From Aporrectodea caliginosa (taxonomy: Eukaryota; Annelida; Clitellata; Crassiclitellata; Lumbricidae): a stretch of DNA of 64,000 bases. The stretch lies in the NCBI GenBank assembly GCA_020284085.1, contig JACEVL010000033.1, positions 442,501-506,500 of the forward strand, read 5' to 3'. The translations under genes and the position numbers were made by a program. How positions within the stretch are numbered: the first letter of the stretch is position 1; each line of letters starts with the position of its first letter. Below the pieces are notes generated by a model. It had not been told where the DNA came from. It was given only the letters and a program-made list of their open reading frames with translations, and ran no database searches. Of the stretch, positions 22,313 through 33,737 are shown piece by piece.

Positions 22313-22395
22313 ATTACGAAGAACTTATTATAGCGCATTTAGGCAACTCACATAACGTATAACATGTTTCTTTTTCGTAGTATTCTGACACTTAC

Positions 22396-23592
22396 CACAT
22401 CTTGCTGCTTCCAATGACTGGAACTTCTTGACGTAATTCGTTGCCAGATGGTTGGCATCGAACCCAAACCCTGCTGCGTTTTCTTTCGAGACACTTTCCT
22501 CTGCGCACGACTTGACTGGCGGATTAGAAGCACGAGCCCGTTGTCCATTGACTGGTTTCTCGTTCCGGTTGGCTGAAGCGGTGGCATCTAGGCTGGCTAC
22601 GGATGAGGAGGTTGCGCTCGGAGCAAGGCCGCTGACGGCCAGCCAAGCAGGATGCTGGAGAAAGGAGATGTTGGGAACGACGCCGGAGAGGAGCTGCTGC
22701 TGGAGCTGTTGGAGAAGCTGGAGCTGGAGCAGTTGCTGCTGCTGAATAGTCCAGAGGAGGGCGTTGAGGGATGCTACGTTGGAGGACCTCATGTCGTTCC
22801 ACTCACCTCCTCCTCCAGACTTGCCTGACATCCGGAGCGATCCACCTTGTCGTTGGTCCTCTTCCGGTGGAAAGGTGGAAGAGGTGGCCGGAAACTTGCC
22901 GCATCTTCTACCGTCCGAAGACACTCCTCCTCCGGCCACTCCTTCCTCCGCAGATTCCTCCATCCGGTTTTCCACCTCTCCGAAATCCACGTTCCTCGTC
23001 GATATCATCCGCTGCTCTGCGCTCACGTAGGCCGCCATCTTTCCGTTCGTATCATCCCACTTCCGGTTCTCCGTTCGTCCTTCCGGATCCATGCTTCCGG
23101 TTAGATCCTCGGACGTATCCATCCGCGATCGCAAAGTCCCGAAAATCCGGTTGGCTGTAGAAGTACGATTAAGTTCCGGAAAAGAGTTCCTCTCGTCCGA
23201 TCTGTTTAAAAGGTACTCATTGACAGAAGAACGGTTGACGAGAGGGTACTCATTGGCAGAAGAACGGTTGACGAGAGGGTACTCGTTGGCAGAAGTACGG
23301 TTGGCGATAGAGTACTCGTTGACGGAAGTATGGTTGACAATAGGATACTCGTTGGCAGAAGTACGGTTTATTATAGAGTACTCGATGGGTGGTCGAAGAG
23401 GATGAGGGTTTTCTCCGTCGAATTCTGCCGCTGAATCTTGACTTCTAGGATCGGATGAGTCGAGGTCTGTTGGGCATCGTTCCGCTTGAGTAGATGAAGC
23501 AGTCAACTGGAAAGATGCGCTGGACATGGCATCTTCGTGCGACAGGATTTGGTTGGATGATTTCTCGAATGATGAAGACAATAGAATCTTTT
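22396..23592 (-). CDS. Spalt-like (SALL) transcription factor, internal exon with Q-rich region
   Basis: Internal coding exon of the same minus-strand gene. The acceptor TTGTCTTGCAG lies just above 23592. The exon starts with two bases completing a split codon, stays open for 398 codons and ends AGATGTG|GTAAGT, phase 1. That phase fits the terminal exon: 1,197 + 2,960 bases, less the two leading bases, divide exactly into 1,385 codons including the stop. Counting from the TTG at 23581, residues 275-300 read TIQQQQLLQLQLLQQLQQQL, the conserved Q-rich segment used by SALL proteins to dimerise. Residues 66-127 are five to six imperfect 11-residue repeats (NEYPLVNRSSA), encoded by a 33-bp minisatellite. 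There is no zinc finger here. The N-terminal C2HC finger and repressor peptide of SALL proteins must lie in an upstream exon not found in this window. The assignment as spalt comes mainly from linkage in phase to the terminal exon. Confidence 0.85.
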
Positions 23593-23639
23593 CTGCAAGA
23601 CAATCAGAAAGCCATTAAATAATTAAATGATTAAGTGAT

Positions 23640-24600
23640 TAAATTATTATTGTGTCGTGTATTCATGCATGTTGTATAAATGCATGTGTGCTTGCATGCA
23701 TGTATGTATGTTTGTATACGTACATTGTCGTACAAGTATGTACTATGCATGCTTGTGTTCATGTACGTGTGTGTATGTGTCCATATATGTGCATGTATGC
23801 GTATGTATGCATTTATATTGTGTATTTGTGCGTGTGGGTGTACGTATACATGTATGTGTCGATGACAACTTATGTGTCTGCATTGCAGCTTCGCATTACT
23901 GTGAGTTATCTATAGTAACCTACAGGTAACATTGAGGTATACTTGACTGCACGCATACTTGGGCGCCTAGATTATATACAATACACAAATACATCGATAG
24001 TTTGGCGGCATAATTGCAGTTAATTGCATGAAATATCGGTTCAACTACTTTCACGCCAACGACGTATTTGTCAAGCCGTCCAACTGTCTCTGTAGTCTGT
24101 ATCTATATGTCTGCTTGTATCACCGGCTATGGCTGTCCATATATGCTCATCGATATATCTACATCCTATATCTGTATGAGTGTATGTCTGCCTGGATACC
24201 GATATATATCCTGCCCCATCTGTCTGATTGTCCATCCTTTAGGTATATATCTGACATTTGTGTACCGCCTTTTGTTGATGATCTATCACAGCGCTGTCTG
24301 TCTGACTGTCTGTTGAATGTTGATCTGCCTTTCTGTCTGTCTGCCTGTTTGTCTGTTTGCCTGTATCTGTCTGTCTACACCGGTGTATATAGGCCAATCT
24401 GGCAATCTCCCTGACGCGGTTTTCTGCGACCCTGAGAAATTCTGGAGATATGTAATGTATGCGTATGTATGTATGAATGTTTGTGTGTATGTATGTGTGT
24501 ATGTATACATGTATGTATGCACACATGTACATGTATGATGCATAGATGTACGTGTGTTCGTATGCAAGTATTTATGTATGCAAGTGCATGCATGCATGTA
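23640..24600. repeat. Degenerate TATG/TGTG and CTGT repeat-rich DNA
   Basis: Diverged TATG/CATG repeats occur at 23645-23870 and 24450-24605, with CTGTCTGT repeats at 24290-24380. This is presumed 5' intron of the sall-like gene. No further exon was identified. Confidence 0.75.
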
Positions 24601-24605
24601 TGTTC

Positions 24606-25199
24606 ATATAAATTACATTACGACGACATATTGTAATTTAAATTCTCACCTGCGCTTACCTACAGATAGAAAAGTTTTAGCTATTCAGTCGCACAGTCAA
24701 TCTTTCGGTTCGTCCGTCCGTCCGTTTGTCCTCCAAGTGTTTTTCTCGAGATAATAAACGAAATCTAAGTTCATATCAGCTGACACTCGCTGACACACAA
24801 CTGACACTGACGTAGAAGAGGGAAACTTACTACTCAAAGCGACCTGTCACTCGCCCAGCCATCACCCTACGTCCCCCTCCCGTCTGCCCAGCACCCCTCC
24901 CTCCCTTCTACCCTCCCTCCTTCAGCCTCGGACTAGAAAAATATCCGTAGACCAATGATGAATGTTCGGTTGTTTTACGTCGGTCTATATTGGCGCAATC
25001 TGGTCATTTATTGCATATGTCAATGTGTACATATATGATTCATGTCTATAATGCGAACATGTAGATATGCATATCTGTCTATGTATGTGTGTATATATAT
25101 ATATATGTTTATGTTTACATATAGATTTATGTAGATATGTGTATGCATGTAATGATAGATTTATGTATATATGATTCATTTATATATATATGTATTGTA
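24606..25199. other. Unique DNA, presumed sall intron or upstream region
   Basis: Complex sequence with a C-rich stretch (24855-24915, CCCTCCCTCCC words). No exon seen. Confidence 0.4.
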
Positions 25200-25224
25200 T
25201 GTATCATATATGTATTGTATGTAC

Positions 25225-25257
<33 letters not shown>

Positions 25258-25420
25258 TGTATGTATGTATGTATGTATGTATGTATGTATGTATGTATGT
25301 ATGTATGTATGTATGTATGTATGTATGTATTTAATTTATGTTCATATATTTATATTTACGTAGATATGTGTATATGTATGTATGTATGTGTTTATATATG
25401 TATCTACATGTATGTATGTA
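25200..25420. repeat. (GTAT)n microsatellite
   Basis: Pure core at 25226-25330, with diverged flanks from 25035 to 25420. Confidence 0.95.
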
Positions 25421-25959
25421 CTGTGCAATTGCAATTGTGTGTATATATTAGCTTATATATATATGTGAAACGGTGCATTATATATGTGTGTTATTTGTTT
25501 GAAGAAGAAGACGTTTGATTTAACACTTTAAAACGACGAGCTGCATTGGTTCCCTGTCGCTTTAAGTCAATTTCGTCGCTAAAGCGTTAAAGGACGTTGG
25601 TCACGTGACGGCAGACGATAATTCTCGCGATCGTCAACAGACGTCGCGAGTGAGTTATTCGTTTCTTGGTCTATTGGAGTAAATGAAAAATTATCTATGT
25701 CATATATTATTATATATATAAATCTTTCGACTGTATATGTGCATTGATACAGATCGATGCATATACATGCTTGATGTAGCCTATGCGTGTTGACGATGAA
25801 TGGATGACTGGGTGGACGAAAACTGAATGAATGGATGGATGAATGATTGGGTCGATACTCGATAAGTGAATGGATGGATTCATTGGATTAATGTTTCGGT
25901 GGATAGGTTAATTGAAAGATGCATGTGTGGATTTAAGTCTAATCGTGGACCATTTCAGT
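25421..25959. other. Intergenic or intronic DNA, no gene seen
   Basis: Includes a CG-containing unique piece (25525-25680: GGTCACGTGACGGCAGACGA and TCGCGATCGTCAACAGACGT) and GGAT/GAAT repeats at 25795-25890. Confidence 0.4.
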
Positions 25960-26033
25960 TGATTTCCCCCATCCCCCCATCAGCCATTTATGGAACAGGG
26001 TGTACTTATGGCGATCCCCTGCATTTCATTATG
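25960..26033 (+). repeat. ~70-bp direct repeat, left copy
   Basis: TGATTTCC, then CATCAGCCATTTATGGAACA and GGGTGTACTTATGGCGATCC, recurs with a few changes at 26816-26885. Between the copies lie a Tc1/mariner-like element and a SINE fragment. Confidence 0.85.
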
Positions 26034-26035
26034 TA

Positions 26036-26655
26036 CACGGTGATTCAATAAAAAGTAAGCCAAACTTTATATTTCATATAAGTACTTCTAACATGAACAC
26101 AGTATTTACTATTTTTGTGAATAAACTCTCAGTAGTATGGTTTGATTGTTTAATTAAAGAAGATGTTCAAAATGTCCTCCTTTTGCTTGCACGCAAGCCT
26201 GGAGGCGCTGGCGCCATTGGTCAACAGCATCGTCGACAAGGGAAACGTTTTCTTCAGTGCGCGCTGACCTTCGTCTGCCACTACCAATGACGCGGTCGAC
26301 TGACCCTGTAACGCTAATTTTTCGAAGCAATTTATCTAATCCGCTTCTGGTCCAATTTATTTTTCTGGAAACTTTGGTAGAAATTAAAGGCTGCTGTAAT
26401 TCTTGGATGTTCAAACCTTTTATCATGTGTAAATCTTCTTTACTAAAGGCATTTTTTCGGAAATTGCTAGTTTCTGGTTTATGTTTTCTATCGTGTTATC
26501 GTCTGCTTTTTTGAGTAGGACATATAAACCGGAAGTCAATAAAATAAAAAGTAAGTCTGTGCATATTTTAATTTTGAAAATATTATTAATAAAATATAGT
26601 TTAAGTTTTAATATTTGTTTATAAAGTTTGGCTTACTTTTTATTGAATCACCGTG
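26036..26655 (-). mobile_element. Internally deleted Tc1/mariner (IS630-type) element with perfect TIRs
   Basis: 620-bp element with identical 36-bp terminal inverted repeats starting CACGGTGATTCAATAAAAAG, flanked by TA on both sides (26034-26035 and 26656-26657). The minus-strand frame 26154-26426 joins two separate parts of a transposase. One is an N-terminal helix-turn-helix segment with the linker SVDRVIGSGRRRSARTEENV. The other is a C-terminal segment, DQWRQRLQACVQAKGGHFEH, that runs to the stop. The DDE/D catalytic core expected between them is absent. It should therefore need a full-length relative in trans. TA duplication and this linker type are established Tc1/mariner features. The exact clade is inferred only. 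Confidence 0.9.
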
Positions 26656-26808
26656 TATGTATGTATGTATGAGCACTTGTTTATAGCGCCCCTTCAAGAT
26701 TTCTACTCAGAGGCGCTCCCGACTATATAGCACGAACACTGAATCGGAGTTTCACGCCGAAGCGCATGAGTAATTGCGAGTGAAGGACTTGCCCAGGGTA
26801 CGTATACA
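26656..26808 (-). mobile_element. SINE-1 3' fragment
   Basis: Starts as a TATG tail directly after the Tc1/mariner element, then the hairpin tail (GCGCCCCTTCAAGATTTCTA ... GAGGCGCTCCC). It continues with the body up to AGTAATTGCGAGTGAAGGAC and TTGCCCAGGGTA. The tRNA-like head is missing. Confidence 0.85.
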
Positions 26809-26815
26809 TTTCGGG

Positions 26816-26885
26816 TGATTTCCAACATCCCATCAGCCATTTATGGAACAGGGTGTACTTATGGCGATCCTCTGCATATCATTAT
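26816..26885 (+). repeat. ~70-bp direct repeat, right copy
   Basis: Partner of 25960-26033. Confidence 0.85.
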
Positions 26886-27379
26886 AAGCTGGGCTCACCC
26901 TCTTTCCTTTTTGTCGCATTGAACTGTTAACGCGTGATCGCATTTCACGAATGAATGAACGTCTTGCTAGTTATCGGAATGACGTCATAGGCCTCAATCG
27001 GCAAATCTCTCAAACATGACGAAGTTATGACTCCCACAAAGACGAGACTATAATCACTTCCGACAAGTCGCTCTTTGAAGTTCTACACCGTATCAGCCCA
27101 GAGATATATAAATATAAACACACACAAAATATATCCCTATTAAATATATAACTGATACATATATATATATATGTTATATATTATCTTATTGTTTTATCGT
27201 GAGAGATATATTTTATTTTATGGTCTTCATGCATTTCAGTCTATATTGTCGGTCATAATTTTCCTGTTGCCTGACTTCAAAGGATAAACTTCGGATCTTG
27301 CAAAACGGGGCTCTTACTTTTATGGTTGCACATGTATCGTATTGAATTGATTTGCATTGTATACTGTGCTCATTCAAGT
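26886..27379. other. Intergenic DNA, no gene seen
   Basis: Complex then AT-rich sequence (27095-27220). Nothing recognised. Confidence 0.4.
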
Positions 27380-27480
27380 ATTTATATAGTATCTTCGATG
27401 GTAATCTTTTCAGAGAAGCTCCCGACACGATGCATTGCTCAAAAATACAGTTGTCAAGCCCTTGTAGAATAGCGTTCAAG
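27380..27480 (-). mobile_element. Degenerate LINE-A 3' end
   Basis: TTCAAGTATTTATATAG ... CAGAGAAGCTCCCGACACGATGCA resembles the better preserved tail at 38490-38550 (TTATATAGCG ... CAGAGGCGTTCCCGACTCCA). The hairpin stem is eroded. Weak call. Confidence 0.35.
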
Positions 27481-27835
27481 TATATAGGGAACAACAGGCG
27501 CTTTAGAGGGAGTTGTAGTTCACGATTACGATTTCGATCACAACATTATCACACATGTCTTGTTATTTGTAATCGATTGTATCTGCATTGTATACCTTCG
27601 ATGGTCACACTCTCCAACTCTTCGATCAGCATCTGCTGAAAAGTATGTTGTTCCTGGTACACGTCTTGTCTTTGGCCTGCGTTCAATCACTAACTGCTGC
27701 ATGTTCTCTCTTCTCGTGTTTACAACTCTCTTATATATATATATACACACTGAGAGAACCATCTCTCGCTCTAAACTGAAAACTATAATTATCTTCTAGC
27801 CTATATATACTTATGACTCAATGCCTACTAAACTC

Positions 27836-28065
27836 TATTGTATTGTATTGTATAGTATTGTATGTATTAATTTACATATCGCCTCTCGCAGAGCACACAA
27901 ATCAGAGGCGCTCCAGTGCGAGACACACAGAAAAGAAAGTGCATGGTCTTGAGACAACGAAAAGAGGCACTTGGCCCACAGTTAATAACGAGGAACGTGT
28001 CAAAGGAGGGAGCTGGTTCCATAGTGCATGCAGGGCCAATGAAGGCAAAGGCTCGTTTTTAGCCA
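27836..28065 (-). mobile_element. LINE-C (CR1-like) 3' end with (ACAAT)n tail
   Basis: Minus strand: a frame fragment with FAFIGPA, then (shifted frame) ALWNQLPP. This is the RxFxxxGPxxWNxLP signature found at the C-terminus of many CR1/jockey-like reverse transcriptase proteins. It is followed by the hairpin AGCGCCTCTGATTTG...CGAGAGGCG (27914-27884) and an ACAAT-type tail (27836-27860). Frame-shifted and 5' truncated, so inactive. Confidence 0.7.
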
Positions 28066-28204
28066 TAAATGTTGCCTCCTGCAGGCTTCATTAATTTTTT
28101 ACTCTTCTCAACTTTGCAAGGAGGGCATTACTATATAATTACTGTTGTATTGTAATAATGGAGAACCTCAAGCAAATATTGTCTACCGGGAGTATCGATA
28201 TCTT

Positions 28205-28468
28205 GTATGTATGTATGTATGTATGATGTATGTATGTATGTATGTATGTATGTATGATCACTTGTTTTAGCGCCCCTTCAAGATTTCTACTCAGAGGCGC
28301 TCTTGACTGTATACAGTGCGGACACTGAATCGGAGTTTCACGCCGAAGCGCAAGAGCAATTGCGAGTGAAGGACTTGCGCATGCAGGGTCCCTATACGCC
28401 GCGGCTTGAGGTGGATTCGAACCCGCAAATGCAAGGCACCGAACATACCCCTACACCACCGCGGCCCA
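28205..28468 (-). mobile_element. SINE-1, full-length copy
   Basis: Minus strand: a tRNA-like head GGTGGTGTAGGGGTATGTTC with B box GGTTCGAATCC. It continues with CTCAAGCCGC, the core CGCAAGTCCTTCACTCGCAA then TTGCTC, a body GGCGTGAAACTCCGATTCAG, and the hairpin GCGCCTCTGAGTAGAAATCT then TGAAGGGGCGC. The tail is a (CATA)n run at 28205-28256. The hairpin and tail match the LINE-A 3' end at 42050-42090. Confidence 0.9.
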
Positions 28469-28905
28469 CGTCTTGGCATAAACGAGATTGGTGGAGCGGC
28501 AGTAATAGTGGCATGTGTATAAATGCGCAAGACAGGTTTGGGTTATGACATGCAAGACAGTGATAATGTAATCGAAATAGTAATCGCAAACTCAAAATTT
28601 ATAAATCGCTACTCTAACGCTATGCGCAGGGCACCAGCTTATTCACGAGCGCTGCAGCATCGTGTCTGCAAGTGCTTCTCGGGAGAAGATGACCCTCGAC
28701 ATTTTTCGCGTTTACTTTCGTTGAAGGCAGAAACTTGCAGATTGCTGAGAAGTCCTCAACAACTTCCACAAGGGATACAATTACAGACTTGTGCTTTTCA
28801 GGAGCATTTCACAGTATCGGGAACACGTTCTCAGTTACGACCATATATATATATATATGCAAGGCGTGTATTGGACGTTTGTATACAATTCACCACTATG
28901 TATAC
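28469..28905. other. Intergenic DNA, no gene seen
   Basis: A plus-strand open frame (28523-29089) crosses this stretch but runs into AT microsatellites and a repeat. It has no recognisable domain and is not called a gene. Confidence 0.4.
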
Positions 28906-28909
28906 CGTA

Positions 28910-28985
28910 CACCTGTGGCAGTGCCAGTCCCAAGTCTGGAGAAAGGAGGAGGGTGACGCCAATGATCTTAAATTGCAACTTACCG
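28910..28985 (+). mobile_element. GTCGTTAAAC-family retroelement end, degraded copy
   Basis: GTGGCAGTGCCAGTCCCAAG then TCTGGAGAAAGGAGGAGGGT and GACGCCAATGATCTTA match copies at 34878-34962, 45105-45178 and 45695-45800. The terminal GCGTCGTTAAAC is eroded here. Confidence 0.6.
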
Positions 28986-29049
28986 GATGTTTTGCATTGT
29001 CCCAATTGTCAGCGATTCCAACATGTGCATTGTTTCATCTTAAGTCGAA

Positions 29050-29127
29050 TAACGTATACATATACATATGCACTAATATGTACATTTAATGCCATTATAA
29101 ATTTACATTTATATGCAGACAAATATA

Positions 29128-29198
<71 letters not shown>

Positions 29199-29525
29199 TG
29201 TATCGTGTTAGTTTATACAGTGAATATATATAGGTAACTATCTATATATATTACACAGGTTTATATGGTATAAAACAATTTTATGGATGGCAAGCGTTCT
29301 ACTTTCTCGCTTTTACTTGTGTGCATTTATGTATGTATGTATATACATATACAAACACACATATATACATATATATTATTCCAGATGTTCATGCACATAC
29401 ATATATATAGAAATATACCTATATGTGTATACGACAATAGACACCCGTATACATGGTTTTCTTGCATTAAATATATATATACATATATACATATATATAT
29501 ATACTCGAGATATATGCAGTTGTGG
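29050..29525. repeat. (AT)n / ATATAC-rich microsatellite region
   Basis: Pure (AT)n at 29145-29195, with diverged TATATACATA runs continuing to about 29515. Confidence 0.9.
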
Positions 29526-29800
29526 TTGATGGTTTTAGCCTGCTGCTGCTGCTGCGTGGTGTTGATGAAGTAGATGATGGTGGTATTGTATATAATAGCA
29601 TCTGGAGGAAGGGAAGTCGTCTGCTCGTTGTCGTGTCAACAGTTGCCAGGCGACCAGATGCTGAGGCTGAGCAGCTTTGCCAGAAATATTTCTCTGCCTG
29701 GCACGACGCCCTCCCCTACCCAACCCTCCCCTCCTCGTCCCCCTTCCTTCTCTGGCAGCCGTACCTTCGAACCATAAAACTAAAACTTTCTACGCTCAAC
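29526..29800. other. Unique DNA block
   Basis: Complex sequence containing GTTGCCAGGCGACC, which resembles an RFX X-box half-site pair. No gene is supported, and the flanking pyrimidine tract creates spurious frames. Confidence 0.25.
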
Positions 29801-29819
29801 GTCCGCTCTCATTGTTCTG

Positions 29820-30370
29820 CTAAAAGACTTCTCTCCTCCTCCCTCTACTCTGCCTTCTTCTCTTCATTCTCTTTCTTGACTTGCTCCTTCTGCCTCCTCC
29901 TCTTTCTTCTCCTCCTCTTCCTCTTCCTCTTTCTTCTTCTCCTTCCCTCCTTTTCCTCCTCCTCTCTTCTTCTTCCTCCTCCTCCTCATCTTATACTACT
30001 CCTCCTGCTTCTCCTCCTGCTGCTGCTCCTTCTTCTCCTACTTCTCTTCATCCTCTTACTTGTGTTTCTCCTTTTGCCTCCGCCTCCTCCTCCTGAGTCT
30101 TCCTCTTCTTTCTCCTCTGTTTTCCTGCCTCATTTTCCTCCTACCTCCTCGTTTTACCTCATCCTCTTTCTTGTATTCTTCCCCTGCCTTCTCCTCCTTC
30201 TCCTTCTCCTCCTCCTCCTCCTCCTCCTCCTCCTCCTCCTCCTCTCCTCCTCCTTCCTCCCTCCTCTCAGTTCTTCTATTCCTATCTCTTCATACTTCTC
30301 TTTTCCTCCTCCTCTTCTTTCCTCTCCTCCTACTTCTCCTCCTCCTCCTCGTTCACCTTTTCCGTTTTCT
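29820..30370. repeat. (TCC)n/(CTT)n pyrimidine tract
   Basis: More than 500 bp almost entirely C/T on the plus strand, a candidate for triplex or H-DNA structure. Long Ser/Leu-rich frames are artefacts. Confidence 0.9.
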
Positions 30371-30539
30371 CCACGACATTATTATTCCGCTCAGTAATGT
30401 ATACAATGTTGACAAGCTCTTACACGTATCGTCTGTGCTAAATACAGCACACACGCTAATGTGGCCAAAAGAACAATAGGTGAATGGGATTACTGCGATA
30501 CATAAATACTATTGAAAGTATTACTATTGCTATAGTAAT

Positions 30540-30710
30540 GATGATAATAATAATAATAATAATAATTGATATTTTTGGTTTTTTGTTATAGGTGTTATTC
30601 ATTGATGTTTGTAATAATATTGATATTATTATTGTCATCAAATAATTTATGTGTCATCATCATCATCATCATCGTCGTCGTCATCATCATCATCATCATC
30701 ATCATCGTCG

Positions 30711-30766
<56 letters not shown>

Positions 30767-30767
30767 G

Positions 30768-30806
<39 letters not shown>

Positions 30807-30842
30807 CCACCACCACCACCACCACCACCACCACCATCACCA
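30540..30842. repeat. (ATC)n, (GTC)n and (CAC)n triplet arrays
   Basis: Chain of ATC triplets from 30655 with GTC interruptions at 30673 and 30706, then (CCA)n at 30804-30838. An AATAAT run at 30543-30567 precedes it. Confidence 0.95.
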
Positions 30843-31790
30843 TTTAAAAGAGAATTTTCCCTCCCATATGTCACGAACAATCATCATCCATTTTGAAATT
30901 CCTCTGGTATCACTGGTGCCAGCCAGCTAGCTCTTTTGAGCGGTCCTTAAAACCCGCTCCATGAAAGCCCAGCAGCATTAGGGGCCTATACATCGGGTAT
31001 ATATTGAAAAACGGACGAAAAAGTCTATCTACGCCAAGTTTACTTCAACTGTTATCGGAACTCAGACGAAAGGACATAAATTCAATGTATATCTGTATGA
31101 AGCGTTGAGTCTCGGCTTTTTGAGACTTGCAGAGACAGAAGTGCATGGAGTCGTGGACCCACTTGGACTTAGAACCGGCGACCAGAATATTCTGTCGAAA
31201 TCGCGTCGCCTGTATATCGCCGCGATACATCACGTCATGTCGCAGTTGAAACAAGGGTAGGGTATGGCAATAAACCGTCTTTAACCCGGCCCCCGCGCTA
31301 TCACCTAGTCATTTACAAGGGCGGTCGAAAGTCCGTTGATATCCGGCGCCCATGCAGGAGGCTGTTACAGGGAGCAGATACCGCGGGTGAGTCCAGGGGT
31401 GATGGTAGGGTCGCATTCTTAGAAAACCAAGCACAGATAATTTGGTCGTATATGGTGACGTTTCGAAAACGAACGCTTGACAGACAACGTCGCGAGTCTG
31501 GTGTTTATAAGGGCCCGTTAACAAGTCAAATGTTTATTATAGACTTCTGAAACTTCACTCCCATATATATATACACATATTTAGCAGACATTTGCTTGCA
31601 TTACAACGCAGCAGATACGCGTAAAACAGTGTTTAGCTCGCGCGTATATTATACGACATTCCTGAATCGTTTCTGTGTAATTAAAACGCAAATGCATTGG
31701 CGACATGTATTATCGGAGATATAGTTGAAAGCTTTTTTGAGATAGTGATACATAAGCTATACAATGCACAGTTTATGTTCAATGTAATGG
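30843..31790. other. Intergenic DNA, no gene recognised
   Basis: Complex sequence. Minus-strand frames at 31045-31254 and 31309-31524 show no known domain and no supporting splice context. Confidence 0.45.
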
Positions 31791-31794
31791 CATG

Positions 31795-32172
31795 TAATTG
31801 TGTATGTATGTGTGTATATTTGTGTGTATGTGTAATGTGTATGTATGTGTGTATGTGTGTGTGTATGTGTGTGTGTACGTGTGTTTGTATGTTTGTGTAT
31901 TTGTGTTCATGTGTCTGTGCATGTGTGTATGTTTGTATGTGTGTATGTTTGTATGTGTGTATGTGTGTATGTATGCATGTATGTTTGTGTGTATGTGTAT
32001 CTGCATATGTGTATGTATGCATGACTGTATGTGTCTATGCGTGTGTGTATGTGTGCATGAATGTATGATGTATGTATGCCGGCCTATGTATGTGTGTTTG
32101 CATGTATGTATGTATGTGTGTGTTTGTGTGCATGTATGCTTGTATGCTTGTATGTATGTATGTATGCATATC
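31795..32172. repeat. (TGTATG)n degenerate microsatellite
   Basis: TGTATG/TGTGTG/TTTGTATG mix. Cys/Tyr/Val-rich and His/Thr-rich frames on the two strands are artefacts. Confidence 0.95.
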
Positions 32173-32409
32173 TCAGTCGACAAAAAACAAATATATTATG
32201 TTTGTTGTTAAGACTTCGAGTAAATTTTTGCATTAGGTACGATAGGTTTGTTTTCGTCGAAATATTTCCATGGTATGCGAGACAGACGTTGAAATCAATC
32301 CAGTTCCCCTTAATTCGTGGAAACTATTTGATGTGCCTATCTGTACCAGTCTGGGTTATTAAGTCGGTCGGTCGGTCGATAGGTACGCAGTTTTGCCCAG
32401 GGTTTTTAA

Positions 32410-32665
32410 TATAAAGAACATATAAGAACATCTGACGAGCAATTAGAACCTATAAGAACATGATCCATTAGAACATATAAGAATACATAAGATTGATAAG
32501 AACATGTAAGAACATATAAGAACAACACATCAGAACATTTAACAACCTATAAGAAAATATTACAACACAGGCATAGAAACATATAAGAAACTATAAGAAC
32601 ATTTGATAAAATAGTAGAATATATAGAACTCATACATATAATTATAAGAACATCTATGAACCTAC
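32410..32665. repeat. ~10-bp tandem repeat, ATAAGAACAT
   Basis: About twenty degenerate units with the core TATAAGAACA. Confidence 0.85.
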
Positions 32666-32679
32666 AAGAACAGATATAT

Positions 32680-32800
32680 ATAGACTGATAGACAGACATG
32701 CAAACAGATAGACAGACAGACAGACAGATAGACAGACAGGTAGACTGACAGACAGACACACAGACAGACTCACAGACAGACAGACAGACAGAAAAACAAT
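32680..32800. repeat. (GACA)n / (GATA)n microsatellite
   Basis: AGACAGACAGATAGACAG-type repeats. Confidence 0.9.
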
Positions 32801-32809
32801 CAAGGGGTA

Positions 32810-33365
32810 ATTGAGAAAACCGTGTACACAGCCCCATAGATGATGGAGGAGGAGATTAACCGCATCATTGTCCACATGCAGCCTCAGTACCAGCCGTGAA
32901 GGGCGTTCGACAGTCGTCATAATTTACTGCCGGGGTGCGTGTGCGTTTGGCCAGCTGGGCATTCAGATCTCGACCCCCGGAAGAAAAGCCCTGGTACGAT
33001 TCAAACGACCCATTGACCGTCTGTGGCCCCATATAAATTAAATCTGACAATTTTCCGGTCCGCAGATCTAAGGGGTAACCGGGCGACCGTGGCCCTTCAT
33101 TGTCGCCCCGTGGAAGGCTAACAAGGAGGGTGTAGCCATCCGCTGTCGGGTCATATTCCCGGGGTGACGATTTGTCAAGGTTCGCCGACCGAGGGGGAAG
33201 GAGCAGGGGGCAAAATAACGAGGGGCGTTTACCCCGCTTATGACCGGAAAATGACGGAGTGAAACAAGGCTTGAATAATCGGGGGATTTTGCGCTGACAT
33301 TAGGGGCTCGCGGACGTGACCCCAGTGTGTGCTTCGATTAACCCCTCTGGGCATCTGTCACCCTT
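32810..33365. promoter_or_regulatory. Long unique GC-balanced block (candidate conserved element)
   Basis: About 550 bp of high-complexity, relatively GC-rich sequence with no repeat match in the window and no long frame. It stands out from the surrounding microsatellite DNA. It lies about 9 kb 5' of the first visible sall exon. A role as an enhancer or an undetected non-coding exon is a guess from composition only. Confidence 0.25.
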
Positions 33366-33737
33366 TGCGGGGTGGAGGGAGAGGGAAAGAGACCAGGGGA
33401 GACAGGCTTAGGATGGTGCTACAAGTTTACTGCATGGACCGGGTGAAATGGTTCACAATTAAAATCTCAGGCTATATCTTAAGGAACTGCTTTTCTCTTC
33501 TTCTTCTGAATGATATTGACCTAATTAATTAATTAACTAACGTCTGACCTTCTCAGAATCGCGAAGGCAGAGTGGACCGCTCTGACGACACGACGCAACG
33601 CTCGTGAATAAGCTGGTGCCCTGCGCTTAGCTTCAGAGTAGCGCTACAGCAATCTGGAGTTTACGAAGAAGAGCATCCCACACAAAACATCGTCATCCGT
33701 CATAACAGCCAAAACGGATTCGCCCTCCTGTCTTTCA

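Noticed and set aside
28523..29089. 188-codon plus-strand frame as a gene
   Set aside because: Crosses a retroelement end and AT microsatellites and has no domain or splice context.
29650..29664. RFX X-box (GTTGCCAGGCGACC)
   Set aside because: Single imperfect match with no linked ciliary gene; expected by chance at this length scale.
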